This document shows, piece by piece, positions 34,064-44,012 of a DNA stretch of 62,500 nt. The DNA lies in assembly GCA_963575745.1 (NCBI GenBank), contig CAUYUJ010004547.1:255791-318290 (forward strand), read 5' to 3'. The notes beneath the pieces were generated by a model. That model saw only the letters and a list, made by a program, of their open reading frames with translations. It searched no databases and was not told where the DNA came from. Position 1 is the first letter of the stretch. Each line of letters opens with the position of its first letter. The DNA comes from Prorocentrum cordatum. Taxonomy: Eukaryota; Sar; Dinophyceae; Prorocentrales; Prorocentraceae. Both the position numbers and the translations under genes were made by a program.

Positions 34064-34203
34064 CGCCCACGAATTTCGGGTTGGGGGGATGGTACGGGTT
34101 CCATATATGTGTTTCTTCCATGTTCCCAGACCCCCCCCCCACTGGAAATGGAGGGCAAATCGGGGCCTTCGGGTTGGGTTGGGGTGGGTTGGCAGGTGGT
34201 GAT
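34064..34203 (+). repeat. Dispersed repeat DR1, copy 2
   Basis: CGAATTTCGGG, ATATGTGTTTC, C-run, AATGGAGGGCAAATCGGGGCC and GGGTTGGGGTGGG in the order of 1510-1690. The left terminal part is missing here. Confidence 0.6.
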
Positions 34204-34384
34204 CAGCAGCTCGTGCTCCGCGTGCCGCGGCGGCGGCCCCGGCCGACGAGCCGTGCCCCGGCAGACGGCCGGCGCGCGCCGCTCCGCCCCGCGGGGCGCG
34301 CGAGGCCGCGGGGAAGGCCGGGGGGCGCCCGGGGCGGTGCCGCCCGGCCGCCGGGGCGCGGACCACGCGTCGCTCCGACTCGGC

Positions 34385-34548
34385 GGTGGACAGACCTCCC
34401 TTTCGTAAGCCTCCCCTTTAGTGAAAACGGCCTGGGACCGAAACCGACGGGCCTGGACCCGCAAAAAAATGGTGGCCGCGGCGCCCTCTCGCGAACCGAG
34501 AACGGCCCATTCCTGAATCGACGTGTCAGGGTAGGAGGTCTGTCCACC
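34385..34548. mobile_element. 164-bp MITE-like element, copy 2, perfect 15-bp TIRs
   Basis: Ends GGTGGACAGACCTCC and GGAGGTCTGTCCACC are perfect inverted repeats. The interior is colinear with copy 1, 1.25 kb away in the same orientation. A non-autonomous DNA transposon is the simplest reading; the superfamily is not identified. Confidence 0.75.
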
Positions 34549-35214
34549 CCCGACCGACGCGCGGCAGGGCCACAACCGGCGGTGCGACACGCTGAGGCCA
34601 AAGTTCCCGACGGTGCGCGGGCGCCGTCGGAGCATGGCCGCAAGGACACGCGGGTCGAGAGCCTGGCCCCTTCGCCGAGGGCCCGAGGCTCCAGGGAGGC
34701 ACCCAAGCGACGAGCATGCCAAGGTGCAGGGCCCAAGCACGAGGAGCGCAAGGGCAGCCCTCAGGAGCTGCTCTGGACCCTCGGTGCCGGCTGCACGCGC
34801 AACGCACCCCCTCTCGCCCGACGGGGGGGCCCAAAAATGGAGGCGGCCTGCGGGTCCGAGCTGGCTGGGACCCCAGAAAATCGGTCAGGAGGGGTATGAA
34901 GCCTCCTCCGCTCGAAACCAGTCCCTGGACCCCTCCTGGGGTCCATCTGGTGCAGCTTCCCATGGGCCCGAAAACGGTCCCTGGAGGCCGGAGAACAAAA
35001 AAGACTTCCCGAGCCCAGAACCTCGAACCCCTTCCCGCCCTTCCTGCTGGCCGGAACCAGTGCGGGGCAACCTCAGACCACCCGACGGCTCCAAGCCCCA
35101 AGAGGCCTGCGCAAGGCAGAGGCGACTGGGCACTGGAGCTGGAGTGGCCGGAGCTGGGGCTGGGGCCGTGGCCGAGACCGGCGACACCCGCGATCCAGAC
35201 GGCTTGCGGAGCAT
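34549..35214. other. Unassigned, GC-rich
   Basis: No supportable gene. Long frames on both strands cross into the GTC array and lack domains. Confidence 0.4.
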
Positions 35215-35243
35215 CGAAATCGTCGTCGTCATCGAAATCGATA

Positions 35244-35325
<82 letters not shown>
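35215..35325. repeat. (GTC)n array
   Basis: Pure GTCGTC run of about 85 bp (35241-35323), preceded by ATCGAAATCG variants. It encodes poly-Val, poly-Ser or poly-Arg on plus and poly-Asp or poly-Thr on minus. Confidence 0.95.
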
Positions 35326-35554
35326 GGACCGACGCCGCTGGCGCGGCCGGGGCCGTGGCCGGGGGTCCGCCCAGCGGCCATCGCCGCCGGCAGCCGCGGG
35401 CGCTCTTCCGCCCGCCCGCCCCCACTGCAGGACCGGGGGGGGGGGGGGGCAGGCGGAGGTCGGGCGCTGGCCCGATGCCCTCCCCGCCCGCGGGCCCCCT
35501 CGGGGACCCCAACCGCGTCCCGACAAGAAATCCGGACGGGAGGCTTTGGATCAT

Positions 35555-35660
35555 TGCCGGCCCCTGGGGGCCCTTGCTGGGCCTCGGGGCCGTCACATAA
35601 CCACTCGGGATGAAGAACTGGTCCTGGGGAAGGGGTCGGGAGCTCTGGGGGCCGGCGTTC
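35555..35660 (-). repeat. Dispersed repeat DR2, minus-strand copy
   Basis: The complement carries CCCGACCCCTTCCCCAGGAC and TTCATCCCGAGTGG, aligning with the other DR2 copies. Confidence 0.5.
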
Positions 35661-35892
35661 TGAAGAAAGCGCGGCGTCAGAGGCTGAAGTTAATTCGGGC
35701 CTGTCCCCCTACAGGCGGATTTTGGACGAAAAACTAAAAATCCGCTGACCCTGTCGGCGTGTGCGGAGGCTTCCTCGTCCGTTCCTCGCCGCCCCCTCTT
35801 CTTCCTTCCCCCATTTTCTTTTTGGGTCGTACCCTCCTGCCGTCATGCAGTTGTCGATTCGAAGGGAAGCCCCTTCCCTTTGATCCCTTCCC

Positions 35893-35977
35893 CAGGGGGG
35901 GGGGGTCCCGGGGGGGGGGTGGGGGGGGGGGGGGGGGTCCCGGGGGGGGTGGGGGGGGGGGGTGGGGGGGGGGGGGG
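35893..35977. repeat. Interrupted poly(G) tract
   Basis: G runs of 9 or more separated by TCCCG or single T. Strong G-quadruplex potential on the plus strand. Homopolymer lengths may be assembly-sensitive. Confidence 0.85.
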
Positions 35978-37372
35978 CAGATTCGTTTTCCGTTTTTCCT
36001 CGGGCGGCCTCGAAACCTCGAAAACACTCCAAATGAGGTCCGAATGCCAAAGATGGCCCCCGAGACGGCCCAAGAGTGCCCCGAGTCGCCCAAAGATCGG
36101 CCGAAGACCCAAGATAGCCCCAAGACCGTCCAAGAAGCCTCCAAGACGTCCCAGGCCCCCTCCAAGAGCACCCCCAAGAAGGGCCCAAGAGGCCACACTC
36201 ATTACTTTTCCATCGGAAACTTAGATTTCTAGCATATACGACGTTTCGGCATTCACGGCGTCACAGACAGCTTCGTCTTCAGGGTCGGCGGCACCGGCCG
36301 TAAGGCCTTCGCAATACTACAAAAAATATGCCAAAATGGTCAAAAAAAGGCTCTAAAAGTGATCCCCTGACTATTTTTTGACTATGTTTGAGCATTCCCC
36401 CTGTAGAGGGACAGGCCCAACTAAGGCTGGGGTCTCGCCCCCCCTCCTCGGAGTACAGCCAAAGTTGGCACAGCAAGGACGCGCGACGGGGGCGCAGAGG
36501 CCCTGGTCGCCCAAGCTGGCGCTCCTCGGCGTCGGCGCTCTCGGGCTGGCCAGGGGGGACGGCCCAGGAGGGGCCGGAGAGGCAAGGACGCGAGGGCACC
36601 CTCGGGAAGTCCCTCGCCCTTCCTGCGCGCGCTGGCCCCTGACATCCGCCGCTACGATATGTTTAATCTCAGGGGGGGGGGGGGGGGGGGGGGGGGGGGA
36701 GGGGGGGGGGGGAAAAACAGACACAACTAATCGTCGATTCCCCAGAAAATATGGAAAATTATGGAAATTGGGGGGGAAGACAAAAACCCAGAAAATATGG
36801 GGAAATATGGGGAATCCTGTTATTTGTGTGTATTTATTTGTGTGTCCCAGGGCCCCTTCATGATCCGCGGCCCCAAATGTTCCGACCCCTTCCCCGGGGC
36901 CAGCAGTGCTTCGCACCGGATCCACCTCTGCATGAGGCCTGGGAGAGCGGGCCCCGGGCGCCGGCATCGACGAAGCCGCCCGGGTTGGAAAAGCAGATCG
37001 GCGGAGATCTGGGGGCGCGGCGCACGTCCGCTCAAGATGCGCCCTCCGACCCCCGGGGGGCCCAAACGCACCGGCCTCCCAGGCTGCATGTGCCCGGCCG
37101 TGGCGACGAGGAGAGAGCCCCAGGATCGGGCCAGAGCGCCTCGCACCTCGACCCTCGAGGCCCGAGGTTCCAACGGCGGCCGCGTGCCCCGCCCGGCCCG
37201 CGCGGGGCTCCTGGCCCGCGGGCCCCGGCGGCGGCGCGGGCGCCGCGCCGCCGGGAGGCCCGCCTCCGCCCTCCTCGCCGCGCCCGGCGGGGCCGCCCGC
37301 CAGCCTCTCCGCGACAGCGCTCCGCGCCGGGCCGGCGGCGGCCTCCAGTCGGGGGCGAGCCGGGGGGGGGAA
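35978..37372. other. Unassigned
   Basis: Contains poly(G) at 36672-36713, short GAAAATATGGGG-type repeats at 36745-36815 and GC-rich sequence from 36850. No supportable gene. Confidence 0.4.
36672..36713. repeat. Poly(G) tract
   Basis: About 40 bases of almost pure G with one A interruption. Confidence 0.85.
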
Positions 37373-37620
37373 GCCTCCTCCTCCTCCTCCTCCTCCTCCT
37401 CCTCCTCCTCCTCCTCCTCCTCCTCCTCCTCCTCCTCCTCCCCTCCTCCTGCTCCTCCTCGTCCCCCTCCTCCTCCTCCTCCTCCTCCTCCTCCTCCTCC
37501 TCCTCCTCCTCCTCCTCCTCCTCCTCCTCCTCCTCCTCGTCCTCCTCCTTCCTCCTCCTCCGCCCTCCTCCTCCTCCTCCTGCTCCTCCTCCTCCTCTTC
37601 CTCCTCCGCCTCCTCCTGAG
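37373..37620. repeat. (TCC)n array
   Basis: CCTCCT array, poly-Glu/Gly/Arg on the minus strand. It joins a GC-rich minus frame to the left (37190-37372) that is Ala/Arg/Gly-rich without a domain. Two CTGAGAAG motifs follow at about 37730-37765. Confidence 0.95.
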
Positions 37621-37861
37621 GGGGAGCGGGCTCTCTCGGAGGGCGGCCGGGCTCCTCAAAGTCCTCGCGCCGGCTGGCGAGCCGACTCCGTCTTCGGAGA
37701 CGTATAGGAGACTTCTCCGTAGGCGCCAGGGCAGCTGAGAAGCCCCGCCGCCCTCTGAGAAGGCCCGCCCTCACATCCCCCCTGGCCTAGCCGCCGATTC
37801 AGGCAGTTCCAACCCTGGTGGCTTCGCTGCGCGTCGTGACGAACTCGGAGGGTCGGAGTTT

Positions 37862-37990
37862 TGAGACGGTTCTGACCTGAGCTCGGCCTCTGGAAGGCTT
37901 CCCGTCGCCACGGCTGGATCCGCCTCGGGGTCCTAGTCAGATCGCACCCCAGAGCGGGTCCAGGGGTCGATTTTTGACCCCCAGGCACGG
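37862..37990 (-). repeat. Dispersed repeat DR3, copy 3
   Basis: The complement contains GGATCCAGCCGTGGCGACG followed by CCTTCCAGAGGCC, as in the copies at 9.2 and 10.0 kb. Confidence 0.5.
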
Positions 37991-38644
37991 ACATGCTCGC
38001 GTCGTGGAAAAACACGGCGGACGGCTTTGGTCATGTTCGGACTGAGGGGCCCCCACTGGGCCCTGGGGCTGTCGAACACCTGCTCGGGGATGCCGAGAGC
38101 CGGTCCCCGGATAGGGGCGAATAGCCCAGGGGCGGGCATTACACTTATTCGCCCCGGAGCCTTTCCGAAGACATAGATCATCGGCGCACCTGAATACATG
38201 TAACGTATTGCTCTCCCCCAGGCTAATCGCCCCTATCGTCGCCTTCGTCGCCTTCGACACGCAGGTCCCCCCCGGCAGTGCCCCTGGCGTCGGTCGTCGA
38301 CCCTCTCCTCCTCTCGGGCCGGGCGAAAGGGAGGATAGCAAAAGGGGGGGGGCTGAGAATCAGCTCACTTAGCTGATTTTCCTGGCGCCTCCCGGCGCCA
38401 GAGGCGGCGATGTATCGAGGCATGGGCCCGGCGGCGGGGCCGAAACCAGCTGCAGGCACCTGATTTCGTGAACCCCCCCCTGTCCCTATCCCCCCCTTTC
38501 CTCCGGCCCGATCCTCGACCCTGGGCTCGTGTTCCCCCTCGTGGGCCCCTCTTGGGGCCGTCCCGAGGCCCTCTTGGTCTTGGGCGCCTCTTGGACCGTT
38601 TGGGGGCCGCCAGCGGCTGCCAGCGGTCACGGGGGCCCGCACGC
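37991..38644. other. Unassigned
   Basis: No supportable gene or repeat family recognised. Confidence 0.4.
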
Positions 38645-38918
38645 GTGCTCCTCCTCCCCCTCCTCCAACTCCCCTCCCCCTCCTCCAACTCCCCTCCTCC
38701 TCATCCTCCTCCTCCTCCTCCTCCTCCTCCTCCTCCTCCTCCTCTTCTCTTCCTCCTCCTCCTCCTCCTCTCCTCCTCCTCCTCTCCTCCTCCTCCTCCT
38801 CCTACCTCCTCCTCCTCCTCCTCCTCCTCCACCTCCTCCTCCTCCTCCTCCTCCTCCTCCTCCTCCTCCTCCTCCTCCTCCTCCTCCTCCTCCTCCTCCT
38901 CCTCCTCCTCTTCCTCAG
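38645..38918. repeat. (TCC)n array
   Basis: CTCCTC array with CTCTCCTC phase breaks. On the minus strand it is poly-Glu and follows a Pro/Ala-rich frame at 38919-39125 (EAPGAEPAPAPAARAP, then ELPGAGAPDVWAHGP), which may be an exon but has no known domain. Confidence 0.95.
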
Positions 38919-39149
38919 GCCCGTGGGCCCAGACATCCGGCGCTCCAGCGCCCGGGAGCTCCGGCGGCGGCGCCGGGCACGGCGCGGCCGCGCACGGAGG
39001 CGGCCCCGGAGGCGGCAGCGGCGCGCGCGCGGCGGGCGCCGGCGCGGGCTCCGCGCCGGGGGCCTCCAGCGCGCGGCCAGGGGGTGCGGCCACCGCGCCA
39101 CCATCGGGAAGGCTGAACAGGCAACCCAGACCCCCTCGGGCCATGAAAA

Positions 39150-39298
39150 AATCACGACGGGGGGGGGGTTCGCAATTTTTCGGCCTCCGGGGGCCCTCGC
39201 CGGGCCTCGGGAGCGTCAAGAAACGACGCGGGATGAAAAACCGGTCCCGGGGAATGGGTCGGGACCTGTGGGGGTCGCGTCATGAAAAAATCATGACG
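39150..39298 (-). repeat. Dispersed repeat DR2, minus-strand copy 2
   Basis: The complement carries CCCGACCCATTCCCCGGGAC and TTTCATCCCGCGTCG. It is flanked by a short direct repeat CATGAAAAAATCATGACG (about 39141 and 39280), which could mark its ends. Confidence 0.55.
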
Positions 39299-39613
39299 TC
39301 GGGGGTCTGGGAGCGAAGAGGCTCTTCGAGCTTCGGCCACGAATGGGTTCCCCGACCTGGGTTGAAGGAGCGGCCGCCCGAAGATCAGAGCCTCTCTCCC
39401 GTGCCCAGAGTGGCCCTTCTTTTATCGTCTTGACTGTATGTCCATGCCCACTGCCGCAGGGTCGTGTCCCTGAGGGCTCGGGGAAGGGCGGACGTGGACC
39501 ATCTGCCCCGACCAAGCGGGCAGGCAAGCATCCACATCCGCTGCGCCTCGAGAGCCCAGCGCACGACTCCGGAGCGGTGGACATGGACCCAGACATGAGT
39601 TGTGCCGATTCTT

Positions 39614-39770
39614 GTTGATACGGGTCCCCTCAAAGCCCCGATCCGTTCCCTGGGACCGCCTTTTCATCCCGAGTCGTCTTTGGACTGTCCTGGGGCCCTG
39701 CCGGGGCCCCCCGAGGCCTAAAATGGCCCAAAACCTCCCGTCCTGGCATTCTTCGGGACGCGAGCATGTC
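39614..39770 (+). repeat. Dispersed repeat DR2, copy 3
   Basis: GATCCGTTCCCTGGGACCG, TTTTCATCCCGAGTCG, CCTGGGGCCCTGCCGGGGCC and AAAATGGCCCAAAACCTCCC align with the copies at 1.8 and 32.6 kb. Confidence 0.6.
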
Positions 39771-39844
39771 TGTGAGTACCTATACGATCACCCTTCGGGT
39801 GAAAAGGAGGTTGTGGGGAGGGGGGAAAGGGGGGGAATCAACAT

Positions 39845-40610
39845 CTGACTCAATCGATCTCACTATCGATCTCACTCAACGGGACACCACGAGACACCAC
39901 GGGACACCACGGGACACTTGTCGATCTCACTATCGATCTCACTCAACGGGACACCACGGGACACGTGTCGATCTCACTATCGATCTCACTCAACGGGACA
40001 CCACGGGACACCACGGGACACCACGGGACATCACGGGACACCGCGGGACACCTGTCGATCTCACTATCGGTCTCACTATCGATTTCACTATCGATCTCAC
40101 TCAACGGGACACCACGGGACACCACTGGGCACCACGGGACACCACGGGACACCTCGGGACACCACATCGTTCTCACTATCGATGTCACTATCGATCTCAC
40201 TATCAATCTCACTATCGATCTCACTCAACGGGACACCACGGGACACCACATCGATCTCACTATCGATCTCACTATCGATCTCACTTTTTGGGACACCACG
40301 GGACACCACGGGACACCTCGGGGCACCACATCGATCTCAAAATCGATCTCACTATCGATCTCACTATCGATCTCACTATTGATCTCACTATCGATTTCAC
40401 TCAACGGGACACCACGGGACACCACGGGGCACCACGGGCCGCCACTGGACACCGCGGGCCGGGAAGCCCAGGACACCCGGGACACTCGGGACACCACCCG
40501 GCCCAACTGGGACACCTCCCGGCCACCAGCGGACGGGAAACGGACTTTCACTCCTACTGACACCCGGGACACCCGGGACACCGCCCAGCCCAACTGGGAC
40601 ACCTCCAAGC
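39845..40610 (+). repeat. Two-motif interleaved minisatellite
   Basis: Blocks of a 12-bp motif (TATCGATCTCAC) alternate with blocks of a 10-bp motif (GGGACACCAC), joined by a recurring CACTCAACGGGACACC junction. After 40430 it decays into GGGACACCCGGGACAC variants. Frames read as SLSISLS, DLTIDLT or GHHGTPRDT, as the motifs dictate. Confidence 0.95.
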
Positions 40611-40771
40611 TACCGGCGGACGGGAACGGACTTTCGCTCCTACTTCGGCCTAGCTACAGGAGGATCACGCGCAGCTTCGCCTCGCCCGCACGCACGACAC
40701 GAACACGAAACCGAAACCGATTTCCCGGTCGGTGGTCTCCGTTTCACCGCGATCTCACCCCCCAACCTCCG

Positions 40772-40957
40772 ATCGTTTAACCGATGCCCATCCCCAGCGG
40801 CGTGGCCTAGGCCACTCTGGCCGATTTACCCCCCTAGATGGGGATGTAGGTCGTTCCCTTCGAGCTTCGAGGGGCGTATCCCCAACTGGGGTGGCAATTT
40901 GGTGGGGATCTCGAAGAGGATGGGGATGGGGATGGGGATGGGGATTGGTTAAACGAT
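40772..40957. mobile_element. 186-bp MITE-like element, copy 1
   Basis: The left end ATCGTTTAACCGATGCCCAT and right end (complement ATCGTTTAACCAATCCCCAT) are inverted repeats of about 26 bp. Internal TATCCCCAACTGGGG is itself palindromic. Confidence 0.55.
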
Positions 40958-41197
40958 ACTGAGTCTGGGGACGCATCCCGGCGGCGGAGCCTCCTGCCAC
41001 TGCGGAGGCGCCGGCGCCGGCTCGCCGGGCGGGGCCGCCCCGGCGGGCCCCGAGCTCTGGGCGCGGTCGGCCCTGCGGGACCTGCCGCGGGCGGCGGCCG
41101 GCCGCGGCACCAGCCAGTCCGCAAAGCTGGAGGCCCCTCGGTCGCGGGTGCCAAGAGCGCGCACCACCACCCCCTTCCTGAGCATCGGCTCACCGCT

Positions 41198-41363
41198 CCC
41201 CATCCCCAGCGGCGTGACCAAGGCCCCGCTGGCCGATGTACACCCCCAGACGGGGAGATGGGCCGTTCCCTTCGGGTTTCGAGGGGTGTATCCCCAACTG
41301 GGGTGCTAATGTGGGAGGGGTCTCGAAGGGGATGAGGATGGGGATGGGGGTCGGTTAAACGAT
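41198..41363. mobile_element. 186-bp MITE-like element, copy 2 (left end lost)
   Basis: CCCATCCCCAGCGGCGTG, TTTCGAGGGGTGTATCCCCA and the right end GGTTAAACGATACTGA match copy 1; the left GTTTAACC is gone. The 220 bp between the copies is GC-rich, with a minus frame of unknown nature. Confidence 0.55.
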
Positions 41364-41431
41364 ACTGACCTCCCCCCCCCTCCCAGGGCGAAGCCGGGAC
41401 GAGGGCAGACTCGAAGAGGAATCGAGAGAGA

Positions 41432-41545
41432 TCCGGCGGCTCTGGAGGACGTCTCGGGCGCCGCGGCCTCCTCAGAGCGTGCCAGAACGCTTCGATCGCG
41501 TTCGGGGAACGCTCCGGAGCGGATTTATCCTCGTCCTACCCACGT
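41432..41545 (+). repeat. Dispersed repeat DR4, copy 2
   Basis: GATCCGGCGGCTCTGGAGG, CGGGCGCCGCGGCC, TCAGAGCG and GGATTTATCC follow the order of 11876-11985. Up to 42080 there is nothing else supportable beyond short GCGAAGCGC repeats at 41665-41810. Confidence 0.6.
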
Positions 41546-42082
41546 CCGCCCTCCCCTCCTCCAGCCTAGCCCTTCCTCCCCTCTCTCCTGGGTTAGGAGG
41601 CAACTCCTGGGAGGTCTTCGTCAGAACTGTAGGAGGTCGTCATCCCCGAGGGTAACTATCTTCGCGCTTCGCGCTCTGCGAAGCGCAAAGCGCGATAATC
41701 TTCGCGCTTTCGCGCCGCCCCCCCCCGGATCAGGATGAAGGCCTCTCCCCTCGCTCTGAAATCGCCCAGACCGCGAAGTGCGAAGCGCGCAGCGCGACGA
41801 ACTTCGCACCCTCATAGTGACCCTAGCATCCCCCCTCCCCTCCTCCAGCCCCTTCTTTCTCCCCGTTCTCCCCGTTCTCCGGGGTTAGGAGGCAAATCCT
41901 GGGAGGTCTTCGTCAGGACGGGCATGGGCAATGAACGGGATAAAGCAGCATTAAGCGGGATTGAACCAGGTCACCAGTTTTCGACCAGGGACATACCAGC
42001 GCCGACTCCGAATCTGCATCCCTCAGTTGCAACCCAGCCTGGGAAAGGGAGGGGGCGAGGGACTCGGCGGAGGGACGAAGGA

Positions 42083-42292
42083 GAAGGAGGAGGATTAGGA
42101 GGAGGAGGAGGAGGAGGAGGAGGAGGAGGAGGAGGGGGGAGGGGGAGGAGGGAGGAGGGAGAAGGGAGGAGGGAGGGAAGGAGGAAGAGGGAGGGAGGAG
42201 GAGGAGGAGGAGGAGGGAGGGAGGAGGAGGAGGAGGAGGAGGAGGGAGGAGGAGGAGGAAGGAGGAGGAGGGAGGAGGAGGAGGAGGGGGGC
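42083..42292. repeat. (GGA)n array
   Basis: Purine-only GGA/GGGA array. On the minus strand it follows the coding exon at 42293-43119 in the same open frame as poly-Pro, poly-Ser and poly-Leu; whether it is translated is unknown. Confidence 0.95.
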
Positions 42293-43119
42293 CCGCTCCT
42301 CGGTCGCGGGCCGAGGCGTCCCACTCGGTGTGGTGGGGGTTCGCCTCCATCTCCGGGACCCACTCCGCAGCGACCTCGTCCCCGGGGACCATGTCCCGCT
42401 TAGTGCGGCAGCACAGCCACAGGGCGGACAGCCGCACGCTGCGGGAGCGGTTGATCCACTGGTCCGTGCCGTTGAAGGTCTGGACCTTATCCTCCCTGTT
42501 GACCAGGCACTCGAAGATGGCTGAGACGTACGTCCCGTTGCCGAGAAACGGCGTAAACCGGCTGTAGAACTGCGTCTTGTGAGCCAGGCGGTCCCGGTGC
42601 AGGTACACGCCCTCTCCGTAGTCGAAGAACCTGTCGCCGCGCCCCGATCGACCGCTCTCGCAGAACCGGCCGTGGTAGAGAATGGAGTACACGGACTCCA
42701 TCTTGCACCCGTGCCAGGCTCGCACCCAGCCCTCGGCCTGGAGCTTCTCCAGGGCGCTCTTGCCGCCGCCCGGGCCGACCCACTCGCAGCGGAACCAGCA
42801 GCTCCCGCGGGCCTCCGGCGGCCCGAGGCGAGCGGACACCGCGGCCCCGTCCGGCCCCGGGCGGGCCGCGAAGAACTCCATCACGTGCGCTACGTCGGCT
42901 CGCGGCCGGGCGAAGTCGGGGCACCTGTGCGCCGTTTTGCGGCTCCAGTAGAACGTCTCCGCCCTCTGGTTCCAGTCGCTGGGGCGTCCGTTGGCGACCT
43001 CCTTGTCGAAGGCGGGCACCCGCGGCGGCGGCTGCAGCGGCAGGAGCTCGTCCTCGTCGGCGTGCGGCGGCTGCGGGTGCGCGTCGTCGACCTCCGAAGA
43101 GGGCGCGGCGAAGGGGCAC
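42293..43119 (-). CDS. Orphan dinoflagellate protein with ADP-ribosyltransferase-like signature (exon)
   Basis: The best host-type coding segment in the window. A pyrimidine run ending in CAG (minus strand, ending at 43120) gives a good splice acceptor, so the exon likely starts at 43119. The N-terminal part is Pro/Asp-rich (SSEVDDAHPQPPHADEDE), then WNQRAETFYWSRK. The core reads RAWHGCKMESVYSILYHGRF, with a His-Gly at 42713, then GDRFFDYGEGVYLHRDRLAH, with a Gly-Val-Tyr at 42605, then QFYSRFTPFLGNGTYVSAIF, TDQWINRSRSVRLSALWLC and EVAAEWVPEMEANP. The His-Gly ... Gly-Val-Tyr spacing recalls the H and Y of the PARP/ART fold. I recall an expanded WHGT-type family in dinoflagellate proteomes. The third catalytic residue is not identified, so activity is speculative. 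The frame continues into the (TCC)n array without a clear stop, so the 3-prime end is unknown. Confidence 0.6.
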
Positions 43120-43149
43120 CTGAGGGGGAGCAGCAGGGGGGGGGAAACC

Positions 43150-43873
43150 TTGAGCTGGCATCGGCGAGGCATCCCTGATGAATCGGCGAGAACGCCCCCG
43201 AGAGCGCATCCGCAGCACACTCATGGGCGGGGCAGGAGGTTATCGGGCCCCTGTCGGCGCTGCGCGGGCGATCGGGGACCGACACGTCCCCACCTCGAGT
43301 CCATCCCCATGCCCGGTGGCTTTCGGGCCACACCTCGGGCCTCCCGCGGCCGCTCGGGGCGATCTGGGCACCCCTGGAACCCTCGCGGGCAAGGCGCAGC
43401 CGCTGGAGGGCACCCCGAGGTTGGATGCCCAAAGAGAACCTCGGCTACACGCAGGAGTGACCCTGGGTAAGAGCGACCTTTGGCGCGCGGCTTTTTGGGG
43501 GGCCGCGGGGGGGACCAAACCTGGGCGCGCAAGCCGCTGCTCCTGCTTCGTGTTCAGCCACCTGGGGACCCATCTCATCTGTGCCCGCACCAGAGGTCAC
43601 TCCGGCGAAAGGTCACTCTTACGTCCAGTCGAGAACCGACGTCAACGTCCACAAGCCTCGATGGCCCTGGGGCCCATCCCCCTCACGTCGCCCCTGAGCA
43701 CCACATCGTCGTCTTCGGCGGCGGCGGCACGTCGCTGGCCTCAGCGCTGGAGCCCCGGCCGGAGGCGGCCTCGCACCTCGGGCCGTGGCTGGCGCCCTCG
43801 GTCCACGAGCACGTGCGGCAGCAGGCCTTCTCCGGTGCAGCCAGGCAGCTCCCGACACCCCCACGAGGGCGGA
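43150..43873. other. Unassigned, GC-rich
   Basis: It may include intron and upstream exon sequence of the 42.3-43.1 kb gene, but I see no supportable second exon. A plus-strand frame reading HHIVVFGGGGTSLASALE near 43700 is protein-like but unidentified. Confidence 0.35.
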
Positions 43874-44012
43874 AGAGAAGGAGAGGAGGAGGGGGAGGAG
43901 GAGGAGGAGGAGGAGGAGGAGGAGGAGGAGGAGGAGGAGGAGGAGGAGGAGGAGGAGGAGGAGAAGGAGGAGAAGGAGGAGAAGGAGGAGGAGGAGGAGG
44001 AGGAGGACTTCA
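43874..44012. repeat. (GGA)n array
   Basis: GGAGGA with GAAGGA variants near the right end. Confidence 0.95.

Noticed and set aside
39845-40460. Repeat array considered as a CRISPR-like repeat-spacer array
   Set aside because: Both motifs repeat in blocks and there are no unique spacers; the rest of the window is eukaryotic in type.
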